From: Rugamonas rivuli
GTDB taxonomy: Bacteria; Pseudomonadota; Gammaproteobacteria; Burkholderiales; Burkholderiaceae_D
Assembly (NCBI RefSeq): GCF_009380165.1
Contig: NZ_WHUF01000001.1
Span: forward strand, 496,001-560,000
DNA length: 64,000 nucleotides
Direction of reading: 5' to 3'
A program made the position numbers and the translations under genes. Each line of letters begins with the position of its first letter. Position 1 is the stretch's first letter. The notes beneath the pieces were generated by a model that did not search any database, had not been told where the DNA came from, and was given only the letters and a program-made list of their open reading frames with translations. Positions 16,491 through 26,854 of this stretch are shown piece by piece.

Positions 16491-18104
16491 TTATTTGCGG
16501 CGGGACGGCGTCATGATGCTGGGCAGGGCCTTCGGCAGCGTTTCCGGATAGTCGCGGCTGAAGTGCAGGCCACGGCTTTCGTGCCGCTGCAGGGCGCTGT
16601 TGACGATCAGGTTGGCCACGTCGACCAGGTTGCGCAGCTCCAGCAAGTCGTGCGTGATGCGGAAGTTGCGGTAGTACTCGTCGATTTCTTCTTTCAGCAG
16701 CGCGATGCGGTGCTGGGCGCGCTCCAGCCGCTTGGTGGTGCGCACGATACCGACGTAGTTCCACATGAAGCGGCGCAGCTCGTCCCAGTTGTGGGCGATG
16801 ACGACTTCTTCATCCGCGTCGGTGACGCGGCTTTCGTCCCAGTCCGGCAGGTAGGGCACTTCGCCGGCTTCCTTGGAGGCGATGTCGGTGGCGCAGGCGC
16901 GGCCGATGACCACGCATTCGAGCAGCGAGTTGCTGGCCAGGCGGTTGGCGCCGTGCAGGCCGGTGCAGGCGGTCTCGCCGACCGCGTACAGGCCCGGCAG
17001 GTCGGTGCGGCCTTGCAGGTCCGTCACCACGCCGCCGCAGGTGTAGTGCGCCGCCGGCACGATGGGGATCGGTTGCTTGGTGATGTCGATGCCCAGTTCC
17101 AGGCAGCGCGCGTAGATGGTCGGGAAGTGTTCGATCAGGAACTCGGCCGGCTTGTGGCTGATATCCAGGTGCACGTAGTCGAGGCCGCGCTTCTTGATCT
17201 CGAAGTCGATGGCGCGGGCAACCACGTCGCGCGGGGCCAGTTCGGCGCGCTCGTCGTGGGCCAGCATGAAGCGGGTGCCTGCGGCCGCGCCGGCTTCAGG
17301 CGGCAGCTTGAGCAGGCCGCCTTCGCCGCGTATCGCTTCGGTGATCAGGAAGGATTTGGCGTAGGGGTGATACAAGCAGGTCGGGTGGAACTGAATGAAT
17401 TCCATGTTCGACACGCGGCAGCCGGCCCGCCAGGCCATGGCGATGCCGTCGCCGCTGGCGGTGTCGGGATTGGTGGTGTACAGGTAGACCTTGCCGGCGC
17501 CGCCGGTGGCCATGACCGTGTGTTCGGCGGCGAAGGTCAGCACCTGGCCGGTTTTCTCGTCCTGCACGTAGAGGCCGTAGCACTTGGGCTGGCCGCTGCC
17601 TTTTTTGCCGGGATGCAGCTTGTCCGAGGTGATCAGGTCGATCGCGCAGTGGTGCTCGAACAGCGTGATGTTCGGATGGGCGCGGACTTTTTCTTCCAGC
17701 GTCACCTGCACGGCGTGGCCGGTGGCGTCGGCCGCGTGGATGATGCGGCGCTGGCTGTGGCCGCCTTCGCGGGTCAGGTGGAAGCCCAGTTCCGCCGATT
17801 CGTCCTTGGTGAAGGGCACGCCTTGCTCGATCAGCCATTCGATCGCTTCGCGGCCGTGCTCGACGATGTAGCGCGTGGCGCTTTCGTCGCACAGGCCGCC
17901 GCCGGCGATCAGGGTGTCGTCGATGTGCTGGGTGTGGCTGTCGCCCGAATCGAGCACGGCGGCGATGCCGCCCTGGGCCCAGTTGCTGGCGCCATCCTTC
18001 AGGGCACGTTTGGAAATGATCGCGACTGTGCGCGTTTCGGCCAGGTGGAGGGCGACCGACAGGCCGGCCAGTCCGCTGCCGACAATTGCAACATCAAATT
18101 TCAT
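16491..18104 (-). CDS. nadB: L-aspartate oxidase
   Basis: A 537-residue FAD enzyme that oxidises L-aspartate to iminoaspartate, feeding NadA. The FAD dinucleotide fold is at the N-terminus ([17 protein letters not shown]). Family signatures follow: [17 protein letters not shown], the active-site [39 protein letters not shown] and [16 protein letters not shown]. The C-terminal helical domain carries the typical [15 protein letters not shown] use the ATG at 18104 because the flavin-binding strand starts right there; an upstream frame to 18146 adds 14 unrelated residues. It is separate from nadA-nadC (3.6 kb away, other strand) and leads a two-gene unit with a GNAT gene. Confidence 0.95.
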   Translation of the reverse strand: MKFDVAIVGSGLAGLSVALHLAETRTVAIISKRALKDGASNWAQGGIAAVLDSGDSHTQHIDDTLIAGGGLCDESATRYIVEHGREAIEWLIEQGVPFTKDESAELGFHLTREGGHSQRRIIHAADATGHAVQVTLEEKVRAHPNITLFEHHCAIDLITSDKLHPGKKGSGQPKCYGLYVQDEKTGQVLTFAAEHTVMATGGAGKVYLYTTNPDTASGDGIAMAWRAGCRVSNMEFIQFHPTCLYHPYAKSFLITEAIRGEGGLLKLPPEAGAAAGTRFMLAHDERAELAPRDVVARAIDFEIKKRGLDYVHLDISHKPAEFLIEHFPTIYARCLELGIDITKQPIPIVPAAHYTCGGVVTDLQGRTDLPGLYAVGETACTGLHGANRLASNSLLECVVIGRACATDIASKEAGEVPYLPDWDESRVTDADEEVVIAHNWDELRRFMWNYVGIVRTTKRLERAQHRIALLKEEIDEYYRNFRITHDLLELRNLVDVANLIVNSALQRHESRGLHFSRDYPETLPKALPSIMTPSRRK

Positions 18105-18209
18105 GATTACGTTTGGATGCGGTAGAGAACCATGACTATAGACCATTTGTCATGAACGCGTCATATTCTGCCGATTTTCGCGGTTTTGGGACCGGAACCG
18201 GCGGGGCGA

Positions 18210-18223
18210 TTGTGGCCGCTCAA
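18210..18223 (-). promoter_or_regulatory. Degenerate copy of the locus motif TTGAG-N4-(AT/CA)CAA
   Basis: Minus-strand reading is TTGAGCGGCCACAA, 65 bases upstream of the GTG of the first exopolysaccharide gene. It shares TTGAG-N4-CACAA with 27616-27629 and the left half with the exact copies at 27643, 34536 and 59120. Binding is inferred only from recurrence. Confidence 0.35.
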
Positions 18224-18288
18224 GACGTCGCCGCTGAGTGTTGGCGATGATCGGCATTACACCGCTATTTGGTGCCGGGGAGCGGATT

Positions 18289-19671
18289 GTGATCAGGATA
18301 TTCCACCACTATGTGTCCAAGATAGCCTTCATGCTGTTGCTGCTGGAGTTGCTGGTGCTGCTGACGGCGGCGGTGGCCAGCGCGCCGTTGTGGCTCAAGG
18401 GACGGCATGGCGCCGACCAGCTATACCTGCCGGCGCTGGCGTTCGCGCTGGTGATGGTGCTGAGCATGGGCACGCTCGGCATGTACCAGCACGATCAATC
18501 CCGCGAAGATATCAAAAGCACCTTGCTGCGCATCCTGCCGTCGTTCGTGCTGGGCTTTTGTTTGATGAATCTGCTGGCCAATATGATCCCGGGCGTGCAG
18601 TTCGGCCGGCTGGGCAGCGTGGTGTTCGTGCTGGGCGGGGCGGCGGTGTTGCTGGCGCGGCTGGTGGTGTTCACGTCGGCGCAGTCGAGCATGATGGAGC
18701 AGCGGCTGATCGTCATCGGCGACGGCGCCACGGCGCGCGATTGCCTGGAGCTGGCCGCCAGCAGCGTCGGCTTCCATGCGTTCAAGGTGGTGGGCTTTGT
18801 GCCGGTGGCCGGCGAGCTGTCCTGCGTGCCGAGTACGATGTTGCTGCCGGCCGATTTGTCGCTGCTGGCCTTGGCGCGGCGCCATGCTGCCGATGAGATC
18901 GTCGTGTCCGTCGGCGACCGGCGCAATGGCGCGTTTCCGGTGCGCCAGTTGCTGGAGTGCGCGCTGGGCGGTGTGCCGGTCACGGACGCCGCCAGCTTCT
19001 TCGAACGCGAGGCTTGTCAGATCCGGGTCGATTCCTTGCAGCCGAGCTACCTGATTTTCGGCGGCGGCTTTGACCAGAGCTTGCTGCGGGCCGCAGTCAA
19101 ACGCGCCTTCGATCTGCTGGCCAGCGGGGCGATCTGCGTGGCGGCGCTGCCGGTGATGCTGCTGGCGGCGCTGGCGATCCGCATCGAGGATGGCGGGCCG
19201 GTGTTCTATCAGCAGGAGCGGGTGGGGCGCGACAACCGCTTGTTCAAGGTGTTGAAGTTCCGCAGCATGCGGCTGGACGCCGAACAGGACGGCAAGCCGC
19301 AATGGGCTACGCTGAACGATCCGCGCGTGACCGCCGTCGGCCACTGGATACGCAAGCTGCGGATTGATGAGTTGCCGCAGATGCTCAATGTGTTCAAGGG
19401 CGAGATGAGTTTTGTCGGGCCGCGTCCGGAGCGGGCGTATTTTGTCGATCAGTTGTGCGGCCAGATCGCCTATTACAACGTGCGGCACAGCATCAAGCCG
19501 GGCATCACGGGCCTGGCCCAGGTGCGCTACAGCTACGGCGCGTCGGTAGACGATGCGCTGCGCAAGCTGCAATACGATTTGTACTACGTGAAGAACAACA
19601 GCCTGTTCCTTGACCTGCTGATCCTGATTGATACGGTGCAGGTGGTGTTGTTCGGCAAGGGCGGGCGCTGA
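18289..19671 (+). CDS. XrtA-associated initiating sugar transferase (TIGR03013 type)
   Basis: A 460-residue membrane glycosyltransferase that should load the first sugar phosphate onto undecaprenyl phosphate, starting the repeat unit. Four or five N-terminal membrane helices (about residues 10-130) precede a Rossmann-like middle (RLIVIGDGATARDCLELA). The C-terminal bacterial sugar-transferase domain shows KRAFDLLASGAICVAALP, VFYQQERVGRDNRLFKVLKF, RSMRLDAEQDG, LRIDELPQMLNVFKGEMSFV and GPRPERAYFVDQL. I chose GTG at 18289, preceded by GGGGAG at 18277-18282 and beginning IRIFHHY as in the family; the frame extends upstream to 18238 without support. Its stop overlaps the prsK ATG (TGATG). This gene opens the XrtA locus. 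Confidence 0.93.
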   Translation: MIRIFHHYVSKIAFMLLLLELLVLLTAAVASAPLWLKGRHGADQLYLPALAFALVMVLSMGTLGMYQHDQSREDIKSTLLRILPSFVLGFCLMNLLANMIPGVQFGRLGSVVFVLGGAAVLLARLVVFTSAQSSMMEQRLIVIGDGATARDCLELAASSVGFHAFKVVGFVPVAGELSCVPSTMLLPADLSLLALARRHAADEIVVSVGDRRNGAFPVRQLLECALGGVPVTDAASFFEREACQIRVDSLQPSYLIFGGGFDQSLLRAAVKRAFDLLASGAICVAALPVMLLAALAIRIEDGGPVFYQQERVGRDNRLFKVLKFRSMRLDAEQDGKPQWATLNDPRVTAVGHWIRKLRIDELPQMLNVFKGEMSFVGPRPERAYFVDQLCGQIAYYNVRHSIKPGITGLAQVRYSYGASVDDALRKLQYDLYYVKNNSLFLDLLILIDTVQVVLFGKGGR

Positions 19672-21686
19672 TGTCCTGGCCGCTGGTGGCCGGCATCAGT
19701 TATGGCCTGGCTGCGCTGGCATATTTTCTGTTGGCTGCCTTGCTTCTGCGTGCCGGCCGATACCAGCGCGGACGGGCAGGCTTGTTCGGCGCAGCCTGCC
19801 TGGCCACGGCGGTCTGGGCGGCGGTCGCAACCGGCGGCGCGCTGCGGTGGACGGCCTGGCTGGCGGCGCTGGATGGACTGGAGGCGTTGCGTACCGCTGT
19901 CTGGCTGGCCTTGCTGCTGATGCTGGCCGGTGGCGGTGGTCGGCGGTGGGCTTGGCTGTTGACGGTCTGCGGGCTGGCATTGGCGGGCTGGGTGGCGGCG
20001 GCCAGCCAGCATGTGCTGGCGCTCGTGGCGATCCGGCTGGGGCTGGCGGTGATGGGCATGCTGCTGGTCGAGCACCTGTACCGGGGCACGCCGCCGGATG
20101 GGCGCTGGGGTATCAAGTTCGCCTGCCTGGGCATGGGCGCCTTGTTTGCCTACGATTTCTATTTGTACAGCGAGGCGCTGCTGTTCCGCCGCATCAACGA
20201 GGAAATCTGGGCCGCGCGCGGCGCTGTCAACGCGCTGAGCGTGCCCCTGCTGGCGCTGGCCGTGGCGCGCAACCCGGTGTGGGCCGAGGGCTTGTTGCTG
20301 TCGCGGCAGATGATGTTCCGCTCGGTGGCGCTGCTCGGTTCGGCGCTGTATTTGCTGGCGATGGCAGGCAGCGCCTGGTATCTGCGCTACATCGGCGGCG
20401 AGTGGGGCACGTTGATGCAGCTGGCCTGCCTGTTCGGCGCGGGGCTGCTGCTGTCGGGCGTGCTGTTTTCCGGCACCGCCCGCTCGCAGCTGAAGGTCTT
20501 CATCAGCAAGCACTTCTACCAGGGGCGCTACGACTACCGGCAGGAATGGCAACGCATCACCCACGCCATGGCCGAGGACAGCGCGCCGCTGGCGCAGCGC
20601 GCGATACAGGCGGTGGCGGAGCTGGTGGAAAGTCCCGCCGGGCTGCTGTGGCTGCGCCGCGACGACGGCGATTTTCATGCCGTGGCCCGCTGGAACATGC
20701 CGCCGCCGTCTGTTGCCGAAGCGGCCGATAGCGCGCTGTGCGGCTTCCTGGCCGCGCGCGGCTGGGTGATCGAGATGCCGGAGTGGCGGGCCGATCCGGG
20801 CCGCTACGGCGGGCTGGCCTTGCCGCGCTGGCTGGCCGGCGACGATGGCGTTTGGCTGGTGGTGCCGCTGATGCTGGAACGTAGCCTGCTGGGTTTCATT
20901 TGCCTGGCGCCGCCGCGCACCAGGCTGCTGCTGAACTGGGAGGTGCGGGACGTGCTCAAGATCGCCGGCAGGCAGGCCGCCAGCTACCTGGCACATCAGG
21001 CTTCGGCCGACAGCCTGGCGGTGGCGCGGCAGTTCGAATCGTTCAACCGCATGTCCACCTTTGTCGTGCATGACTTGAAGAACCTGGTGTCGCAACTGTC
21101 GCTGCTGCTGGTGAATGCCGAACGGCACAAGAGCAATCCGGCGTTTCAGGAGGACATGCTGGAAACGCTGGCGCATTCGCTGGCCAAGATGAAGACGCTG
21201 CTGCTGAAGCTGCGTCGTGATGAGCAGCCCGAGCGCGCGGAGCCCTTGCCGCTGGTGCCCCTGCTGGAGCAGTTGGTGCGCGATTGCGCGCAGCTGGAGC
21301 CAAGGCCGGTGCTGGAACTGTGCGCGGCGGAGCTGGTGGTGCTGGCCAACCGCCAGCGGCTGGAGCGGGTGATCGGTCATCTGATCCAGAACGCGGTGGA
21401 GGCGACGCCCCGCAGCGGGCACGTGGCCTTGCGCTTGTCGCGCAGTGGGGCTGCCGCCGTGATCGAACTCAGCGATACGGGCCACGGCATGAGCGAGCAA
21501 TTCATCCGCGAACGCCTGTTCCAGCCGTTTGTATCGACCAAGAGCGCGGGCATGGGCATAGGCGTGTTCGAGAGCCACGAGTACGCGCGGGAAATCGGCG
21601 GGCGTCTGGAGGTGAGCAGCGTGCAGTCGCGCGGCACTACTTTCCGTCTCGTGCTGCCCCTGCATGCCGATGCCGCAGCCGCCTGA
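19671..21686 (+). CDS. prsK: PEP-CTERM system histidine kinase PrsK
   Basis: A 671-residue inner-membrane sensor kinase. About eight to ten hydrophobic helices occupy residues 1-270, followed by a GAF-like region (about 300-450). The phosphoacceptor helix is FVVHDLKNLVSQLSLLL with His467. The ATPase domain has HLIQNAVEATP (N box), IELSDTGHGM and FVSTKSAGMGIGVFES (G2). This architecture is specific to PrsK, the kinase paired with PrsR in exosortase/PEP-CTERM genomes. The signal sensed by the membrane bundle is unknown. It overlaps the upstream glycosyltransferase stop by one base and is followed 16 bases later by prsR, so kinase, regulator and the initiating enzyme share a transcript. Confidence 0.95.
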   Translation: MSWPLVAGISYGLAALAYFLLAALLLRAGRYQRGRAGLFGAACLATAVWAAVATGGALRWTAWLAALDGLEALRTAVWLALLLMLAGGGGRRWAWLLTVCGLALAGWVAAASQHVLALVAIRLGLAVMGMLLVEHLYRGTPPDGRWGIKFACLGMGALFAYDFYLYSEALLFRRINEEIWAARGAVNALSVPLLALAVARNPVWAEGLLLSRQMMFRSVALLGSALYLLAMAGSAWYLRYIGGEWGTLMQLACLFGAGLLLSGVLFSGTARSQLKVFISKHFYQGRYDYRQEWQRITHAMAEDSAPLAQRAIQAVAELVESPAGLLWLRRDDGDFHAVARWNMPPPSVAEAADSALCGFLAARGWVIEMPEWRADPGRYGGLALPRWLAGDDGVWLVVPLMLERSLLGFICLAPPRTRLLLNWEVRDVLKIAGRQAASYLAHQASADSLAVARQFESFNRMSTFVVHDLKNLVSQLSLLLVNAERHKSNPAFQEDMLETLAHSLAKMKTLLLKLRRDEQPERAEPLPLVPLLEQLVRDCAQLEPRPVLELCAAELVVLANRQRLERVIGHLIQNAVEATPRSGHVALRLSRSGAAAVIELSDTGHGMSEQFIRERLFQPFVSTKSAGMGIGVFESHEYAREIGGRLEVSSVQSRGTTFRLVLPLHADAAAA

Positions 21687-21702
21687 ACTTCGGAGCGAGA
21701 CT

Positions 21703-23049
<1,347 letters not shown>

Positions 23050-23052
23050 CGC

Positions 23053-23700
23053 CTAGTCCGATTCGCGCCACTGGCCGGCCGCCGTCAGCTGGTTCTTCAA
23101 GCCCGGCAACGGGAAACCCATGGAGTAGGCCTTGTGGGCGCTGGCGCGGGCTAGTTCGTAGTCCTTGCGTTTCAGGTAGAGCAGTCCAAGGTTGTAGTGG
23201 GTGGTGGGGTTTTCCGGTTCCAGGCGGGCCGCTTCTTTCAGCTGGTCCAGCGCGGCGGCGGTCTGGCCCAGTCCCAGCAGGTAGGCGCCGTACAGCGCGC
23301 GGACGCGGGCGTCGTCGGGACGGAAGCGCATGGCGCGGTCGAAGAAACAGTCGATCGAGTAGCGGGCGCCGACCGGCTTGCGGTTCTTGTCGCGCAGCGC
23401 CAGTTTGGTCATGGCGGCCAGTGCGCGGTGGTGGTTGGGGAAGTGCTCCAGCGTGTAGCTGATGTCGGCGCCGAGCGGGCCGGTGGCGCCGCGCACCAGC
23501 CGTTCGACTTCCGGAGTGAAATGGTAATTTTCGACCACGCTCAGGCCTTCGCGGTCGGTGGCGTTGGTGTAGTCGCCGCCGGGATCGTGGCGTACGTAGC
23601 TGCCGCAGTCTTCGATGGCGGCTTGCGGCGGCATGGCTGCGGCGATGCCGGAGGCGAGTATCAATAGGGCGGGACAGGTCAGGCGGGCGTTGAGGTTCAT
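23053..23700 (-). CDS. Exported TPR-repeat protein
   Basis: A 215-residue periplasmic protein. The signal peptide (about 1-22, ending IAAA) is followed by IEDCGSYVRHDPGGDYTNAT, then three tetratricopeptide-like units from about residue 100. The clearest is VRALYGAYLLGLGQTAAALD followed by NPTTHYNLGLLYLKRKDYEL. TPR proteins usually hold complexes together, and several XrtA loci carry one near prsR. I chose the start at 23700, whose ATG overlaps the stop of the upstream glycosyltransferase (ATGA); a frame extending to 23817 lies within that gene. It is the last gene of a six-gene minus-strand operon and ends three bases from prsR, tail to tail. Confidence 0.8.
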   Translation of the reverse strand: MNLNARLTCPALLILASGIAAAMPPQAAIEDCGSYVRHDPGGDYTNATDREGLSVVENYHFTPEVERLVRGATGPLGADISYTLEHFPNHHRALAAMTKLALRDKNRKPVGARYSIDCFFDRAMRFRPDDARVRALYGAYLLGLGQTAAALDQLKEAARLEPENPTTHYNLGLLYLKRKDYELARASAHKAYSMGFPLPGLKNQLTAAGQWRESD

Positions 23701-24947
23701 GTCGGCTCCTGGGCGCTGGCGCGGTCCAGCAGTGCGGCCAGCTGGCGGGTGCGGGCGGCGCGCGAATGGCTGAGGATCAGGGAGGGCGCGGCGCGCGGCG
23801 CCTGCTTTGTGCGGCACAGCTGCAGAAAGCGCATCAGCTGGGCGGCGATGTCGCTGGCGTTGTCGAGCTGGCCTATCGTGTGGATGCCGGCGTGGCGCAG
23901 GGCGGCTGCGGTGTCGCCGGCGGCGTCGGCCAGGGCCAGCAGCGGACGGTCGGCGCGCAGGTATTCGTAGAGCTTGGCCGGAATCTGGTCGTTGCAGTTG
24001 GCGGCCTGGAGCAGCAGCAAGCCATCGGCGCCCAACATTTCGGCCAGGGCCTCGCGGTGAGGCAGCGGCGGAGCCAGTTCGACCAGATCGGCTGCGCCCG
24101 GGTGGCGCTGCATCAATGCACGCAGGTGATCGTCGTGCGCGCTGGCGCGCAGGCGCAGACGGAAATCACTGGGGGCGAGGCGGCCTTCGTTGCGCAGCTT
24201 GGCCAGGGCAGCAAACAAGGGGCCGGGGTCGCGTTCGGATGGGTAGATGACTCCGCTGTGCAGTAGCGTGAACGGGCCGTTCGGCGATGTTGCCGGGGCC
24301 GGTGCAGTCTCGGCATCGATGAAGCTGGATTCGTCGTAGCCATTTTCGATCAGCACCAGGCGTTGTGCGTTGGCGCATCCATGGCGCTGGCCCAGCCGCT
24401 GCAAGGCGCCCGGCGTGGCGCACACGACGGCGGCGGCCTGGCGCATGGCTTGCTGCTCGATCCAGCCGTGGATGCGGCGGCGGCGGGGATCGGGCGGGTA
24501 GCCGGTATCGACCATGGGGTCGCGCTGGTCGGCTATCCACGGGATGCCGCTGAGCCGGTGCAGGCTGAGCGCGATCAGGTGGGCGGTGGCGATTGGATAG
24601 CTGGACCAGATGGCGTCCGGCCGGTATTTGCGGATCAGCCGCAGGCCCGCCGGCACGGCGCCCAGCCACCAGGAGATCCAGCGGTCCGGTTGGGCCAGCA
24701 GTTCAAGGTAGCGCCCGCGCAGCGCGAGATGGCGGGAGCTGTCCAGCGCGAAACTGCGGTGCACTGGCACATGGGGGGGATCGTCTTCGGCGCCGATGTC
24801 TTCATACGCGCGCGGGTGGACCGTCAATACCAGCGGCTGCCAGCCGTGCTGCGGCAGATAGCGCGTGAACGCCAGCGTGCGGTGGATGCCGCTGCCGCCG
24901 CTCATGGGCGGGTAGTGATAGGCGATCATCAGTACGCGTTTTACCAT
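23697..24947 (-). CDS. Glycosyltransferase, GT4-like
   Basis: A 416-residue GT-B glycosyltransferase. The N-terminal domain begins RVLMIAYHYPPMSGGSGIHR, the usual sugar-acceptor domain of GT4 enzymes. The middle contains DQRDPMVDTGY and ATPGALQRLG. The C-terminal donor-binding domain has FTLLHSGVIYPSERDP and the acidic segment PAKLYEYLRADRPLLALAD, equivalent to the EX7E donor-site region but with only part of the motif. It probably adds one sugar to the lipid-linked repeat unit in the cytoplasm. Donor and linkage cannot be predicted. It overlaps hydrolase 1 upstream by seven bases and the TPR gene downstream by four, so it belongs firmly to this operon. Confidence 0.85.
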   Translation of the reverse strand: MVKRVLMIAYHYPPMSGGSGIHRTLAFTRYLPQHGWQPLVLTVHPRAYEDIGAEDDPPHVPVHRSFALDSSRHLALRGRYLELLAQPDRWISWWLGAVPAGLRLIRKYRPDAIWSSYPIATAHLIALSLHRLSGIPWIADQRDPMVDTGYPPDPRRRRIHGWIEQQAMRQAAAVVCATPGALQRLGQRHGCANAQRLVLIENGYDESSFIDAETAPAPATSPNGPFTLLHSGVIYPSERDPGPLFAALAKLRNEGRLAPSDFRLRLRASAHDDHLRALMQRHPGAADLVELAPPLPHREALAEMLGADGLLLLQAANCNDQIPAKLYEYLRADRPLLALADAAGDTAAALRHAGIHTIGQLDNASDIAAQLMRFLQLCRTKQAPRAAPSLILSHSRAARTRQLAALLDRASAQEPT

Positions 24948-25789
24948 GATGAGATCCAGGCGAGGCAGGCAGCGGAAACGTCGGCACGCCAGTGCTTGCT
25001 GGAGAAGGTGTGGTTGGCGTGCGGAACGTGGCTCAGTTGCACGCGTGGGCCGGCGAGAAGCTTGCGCCAGTGAGGATGGTGGTCCGGCAGCGCCGAAAAT
25101 TCCCTGGCGCCCAGGTCCGCGCCGCTGAGCACGATGAGGATGCGACCCTGGAACTCGGACAGGGCGCGGTGTAGACGCTGCGGCAAGGAAGGCGCGGACT
25201 TCGCGCTTTCACCCGCGTTCGGCCGTTGTCTCGCCGCGGCCGCCAGTTCGATGACGGAATGCACGGTACGGCCGATGTGCAGCGTGCCACCGGCAAGCTT
25301 GCGCCAGAAGCCGCGTTCCAGCAGGCGCTGCACGTAGTAATGGCGCAGCGTTGCGCGGGCATGACCGTGTTCGGTGCGCACCCAGGGGTTGAGCATGACG
25401 AGCCCGGCGACGCGGGGATCGCGCGCCGCGTGGCAGGCTGCGGCAGTGGCGCCGTCGCACAGCCCCCACAGCACCAGCTCCTTCATGACCGGCATCAGCC
25501 TGAAGAATTCGGCGATGGCAGCGTCGAGATCGTCGTCCACTTGTTCGAAGTTGTGCGGATCGCCTTCGCTGTCGCCCATGCCGCGATAGTCGAAGCGCAT
25601 CACCGGGATGCCGGACGCGGCCAGTTCCTGCGCCATCAGGACGAAGTGGCGGTGGCTGCCGACGCGGTACTGCGGGCCGCCCGTGACGATCAGCACGCCG
25701 CGTGGCTTGGGCACGGCCGGAAGATCCACGACGCCGACCAGCCAGCAATCGCTGCAGGAGAAATACACCGCCCGGCGTTGCCCGTTCAT
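24941..25789 (-). CDS. Exosortase A system-associated hydrolase 1 (TIGR03100 type)
   Basis: A 282-residue alpha/beta hydrolase found almost only in XrtA loci. The oxyanion region is VLIVTGGPQYRVGSHRHFV, and VMRFDYRGMGDSEGD follows. The nucleophile elbow reads GLCDGA with Cys111 in place of serine; the late acidic/His positions appear as LSGADLGAREFSALPD and HANHTFSSKHW. The cysteine suggests thioester chemistry, such as acyl transfer from or hydrolysis of a carrier protein, and an acyl carrier protein lies two genes upstream. That role is inference. The start at 25789 overlaps the end of hydrolase 2 (ATGA). A much longer frame continues upstream but only as a shadow of hydrolase 2. Confidence 0.9.
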   Translation of the reverse strand: MNGQRRAVYFSCSDCWLVGVVDLPAVPKPRGVLIVTGGPQYRVGSHRHFVLMAQELAASGIPVMRFDYRGMGDSEGDPHNFEQVDDDLDAAIAEFFRLMPVMKELVLWGLCDGATAAACHAARDPRVAGLVMLNPWVRTEHGHARATLRHYYVQRLLERGFWRKLAGGTLHIGRTVHSVIELAAAARQRPNAGESAKSAPSLPQRLHRALSEFQGRILIVLSGADLGAREFSALPDHHPHWRKLLAGPRVQLSHVPHANHTFSSKHWRADVSAACLAWISSW

Positions 25790-26607
25790 ACCGTTTGCAC
25801 CGGCATGGCGGCCAGCGTGGCCTGGATCAGTTCGGGGACTTCGGCGATTTCCGGCGTAGACCAGAAGGGGACGCCGGGCAGCGGGAAGGCGTCCACTTCG
25901 GCGCCTGCGCGTTCCCAGCGCTCCAGCAGCAGGGCCGACGCCGGTTGCAATGCGGCGGCTTGTTCCGGCGGCGATAGTTCCAGCCATTGCACAGCGCACG
26001 GCGGCGCGCTGGAGGCTTCGGCCTGCTGGATGGCGTCGGCCAGTTCGGCTGCCAGCATGTAGCCGGCCACTTCGCTGGCCTTGGCCGGCAGCGACGGCGC
26101 GGACTGGGACGTGCCCAGCATCCGGGCCGCGTTGTTCAGGCGCATGAATTGGTGCAGATGGGCGCGTCCGCTGACGACCGCTTGCCACATCACCAGCCCC
26201 GCCGGCGCCGGCCGCGCTCGCGTCGCGAACTGCAAGGCCAGCAGGGCGCCGAGGCGCAGACCCCACAGGTAGGCGGGCGCTGGGCAATGCTGCGTCAGCC
26301 ATCGCCAGCCCAGCGCGAGGTCGGCCAGCCACAGGTGCCAGCGGGCTTCCGCGAAGTCGCCGCTGCTGTCGCCGCAGCCGTACAGGTCCAGCTGCAGCAC
26401 GCCATAGCCGGCGCGGGCATAGGCGCGCGCCTGCAACGCCGCCATGCGCCGGCTTCTATTGAGCTCTTCCGCGAACGGATGCACATACAGCACCGAACCG
26501 CGCAGCGGCACATCCGGGTGCGGCGGGTGGTACAGGCAAAAGCGTTCGCCCACATCCGCCGGCAGAAAGAAGGGTTCCGCGTGGGGCCGCTGAAGACGAA
26601 TGCTCAC
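25786..26607 (-). CDS. Exosortase A system-associated hydrolase 2 (TIGR03101 type), nucleophile replaced
   Basis: A 273-residue alpha/beta-fold protein that always travels with hydrolase 1. The oxyanion strand is VLYVHPFAEELNRSRRM and the next block is VLQLDLYGCGDSSGDF. The nucleophile elbow is GLRLG, with Arg118 where Ser, Cys or Asp would be expected. A late histidine is not evident either: the C-terminus (FPLPGVPFWSTPEIAEVPEL) lacks the usual GH motif. It may be a non-catalytic partner of hydrolase 1 or use different chemistry. Overlaps of four bases with both neighbours (ACP and hydrolase 1) indicate strict co-expression, consistent with a complex. Confidence 0.88.
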   Translation of the reverse strand: MSIRLQRPHAEPFFLPADVGERFCLYHPPHPDVPLRGSVLYVHPFAEELNRSRRMAALQARAYARAGYGVLQLDLYGCGDSSGDFAEARWHLWLADLALGWRWLTQHCPAPAYLWGLRLGALLALQFATRARPAPAGLVMWQAVVSGRAHLHQFMRLNNAARMLGTSQSAPSLPAKASEVAGYMLAAELADAIQQAEASSAPPCAVQWLELSPPEQAAALQPASALLLERWERAGAEVDAFPLPGVPFWSTPEIAEVPELIQATLAAMPVQTV

Positions 26608-26846
26608 GTCAGTTTTCCTTCCACGAAAGAGGTCAGGGTGCCGACGGTGGCGAAGTGGACGGCGCTGATTTCGTCGTCCTCGACGGTGAAGCCGAATTGC
26701 TCCTCCAGCGCCATGATCAGGTTGACGACCGCCATCGAATCAAGCTCGGGCAGGCTGCCGAGCAAGAGTGTTTCCTGATCCAGGGGCCTGGCGCCCAGAC
26801 CCAGCGTGGCGCGCAGAATCCGGCAAACTTGATTGGGTACGGGCAT
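26604..26846 (-). CDS. Acyl carrier protein
   Basis: An 80-residue carrier protein. The phosphopantetheine site is Ser37 in ELDSMAVVNLIMALEE, the standard DS(L/M) setting, and the rest folds as four helices. Length matches stand-alone ACPs and D-alanyl carrier proteins. A perfect AGGAGG ribosome site precedes the ATG at 26846; it overlaps the TAG stop of the upstream GNAT gene, giving tight coupling. The frame extends to 26960 but that is a shadow. It lies between exosortase-associated hydrolases and a GNAT gene, with an adenylating ligase divergent 0.9 kb away. The likely role is to carry an acyl or aminoacyl thioester activated by that ligase. Confidence 0.93.
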   Translation of the reverse strand: MPVPNQVCRILRATLGLGARPLDQETLLLGSLPELDSMAVVNLIMALEEQFGFTVEDDEISAVHFATVGTLTSFVEGKLT

Positions 26847-26854
26847 GTAGCCTC

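Noticed and set aside
16410..18125. Long plus-strand open frame opposite nadB
   Set aside because: Shadow of the nadB codons; no ribosome site or domain, while nadB is complete on the other strand.
18201..18218. GG-N10-GC combinations before the initiating glycosyltransferase as sigma-54 sites
   Set aside because: They lie in a GC run, match only the invariant dinucleotides, and several registers fit equally.
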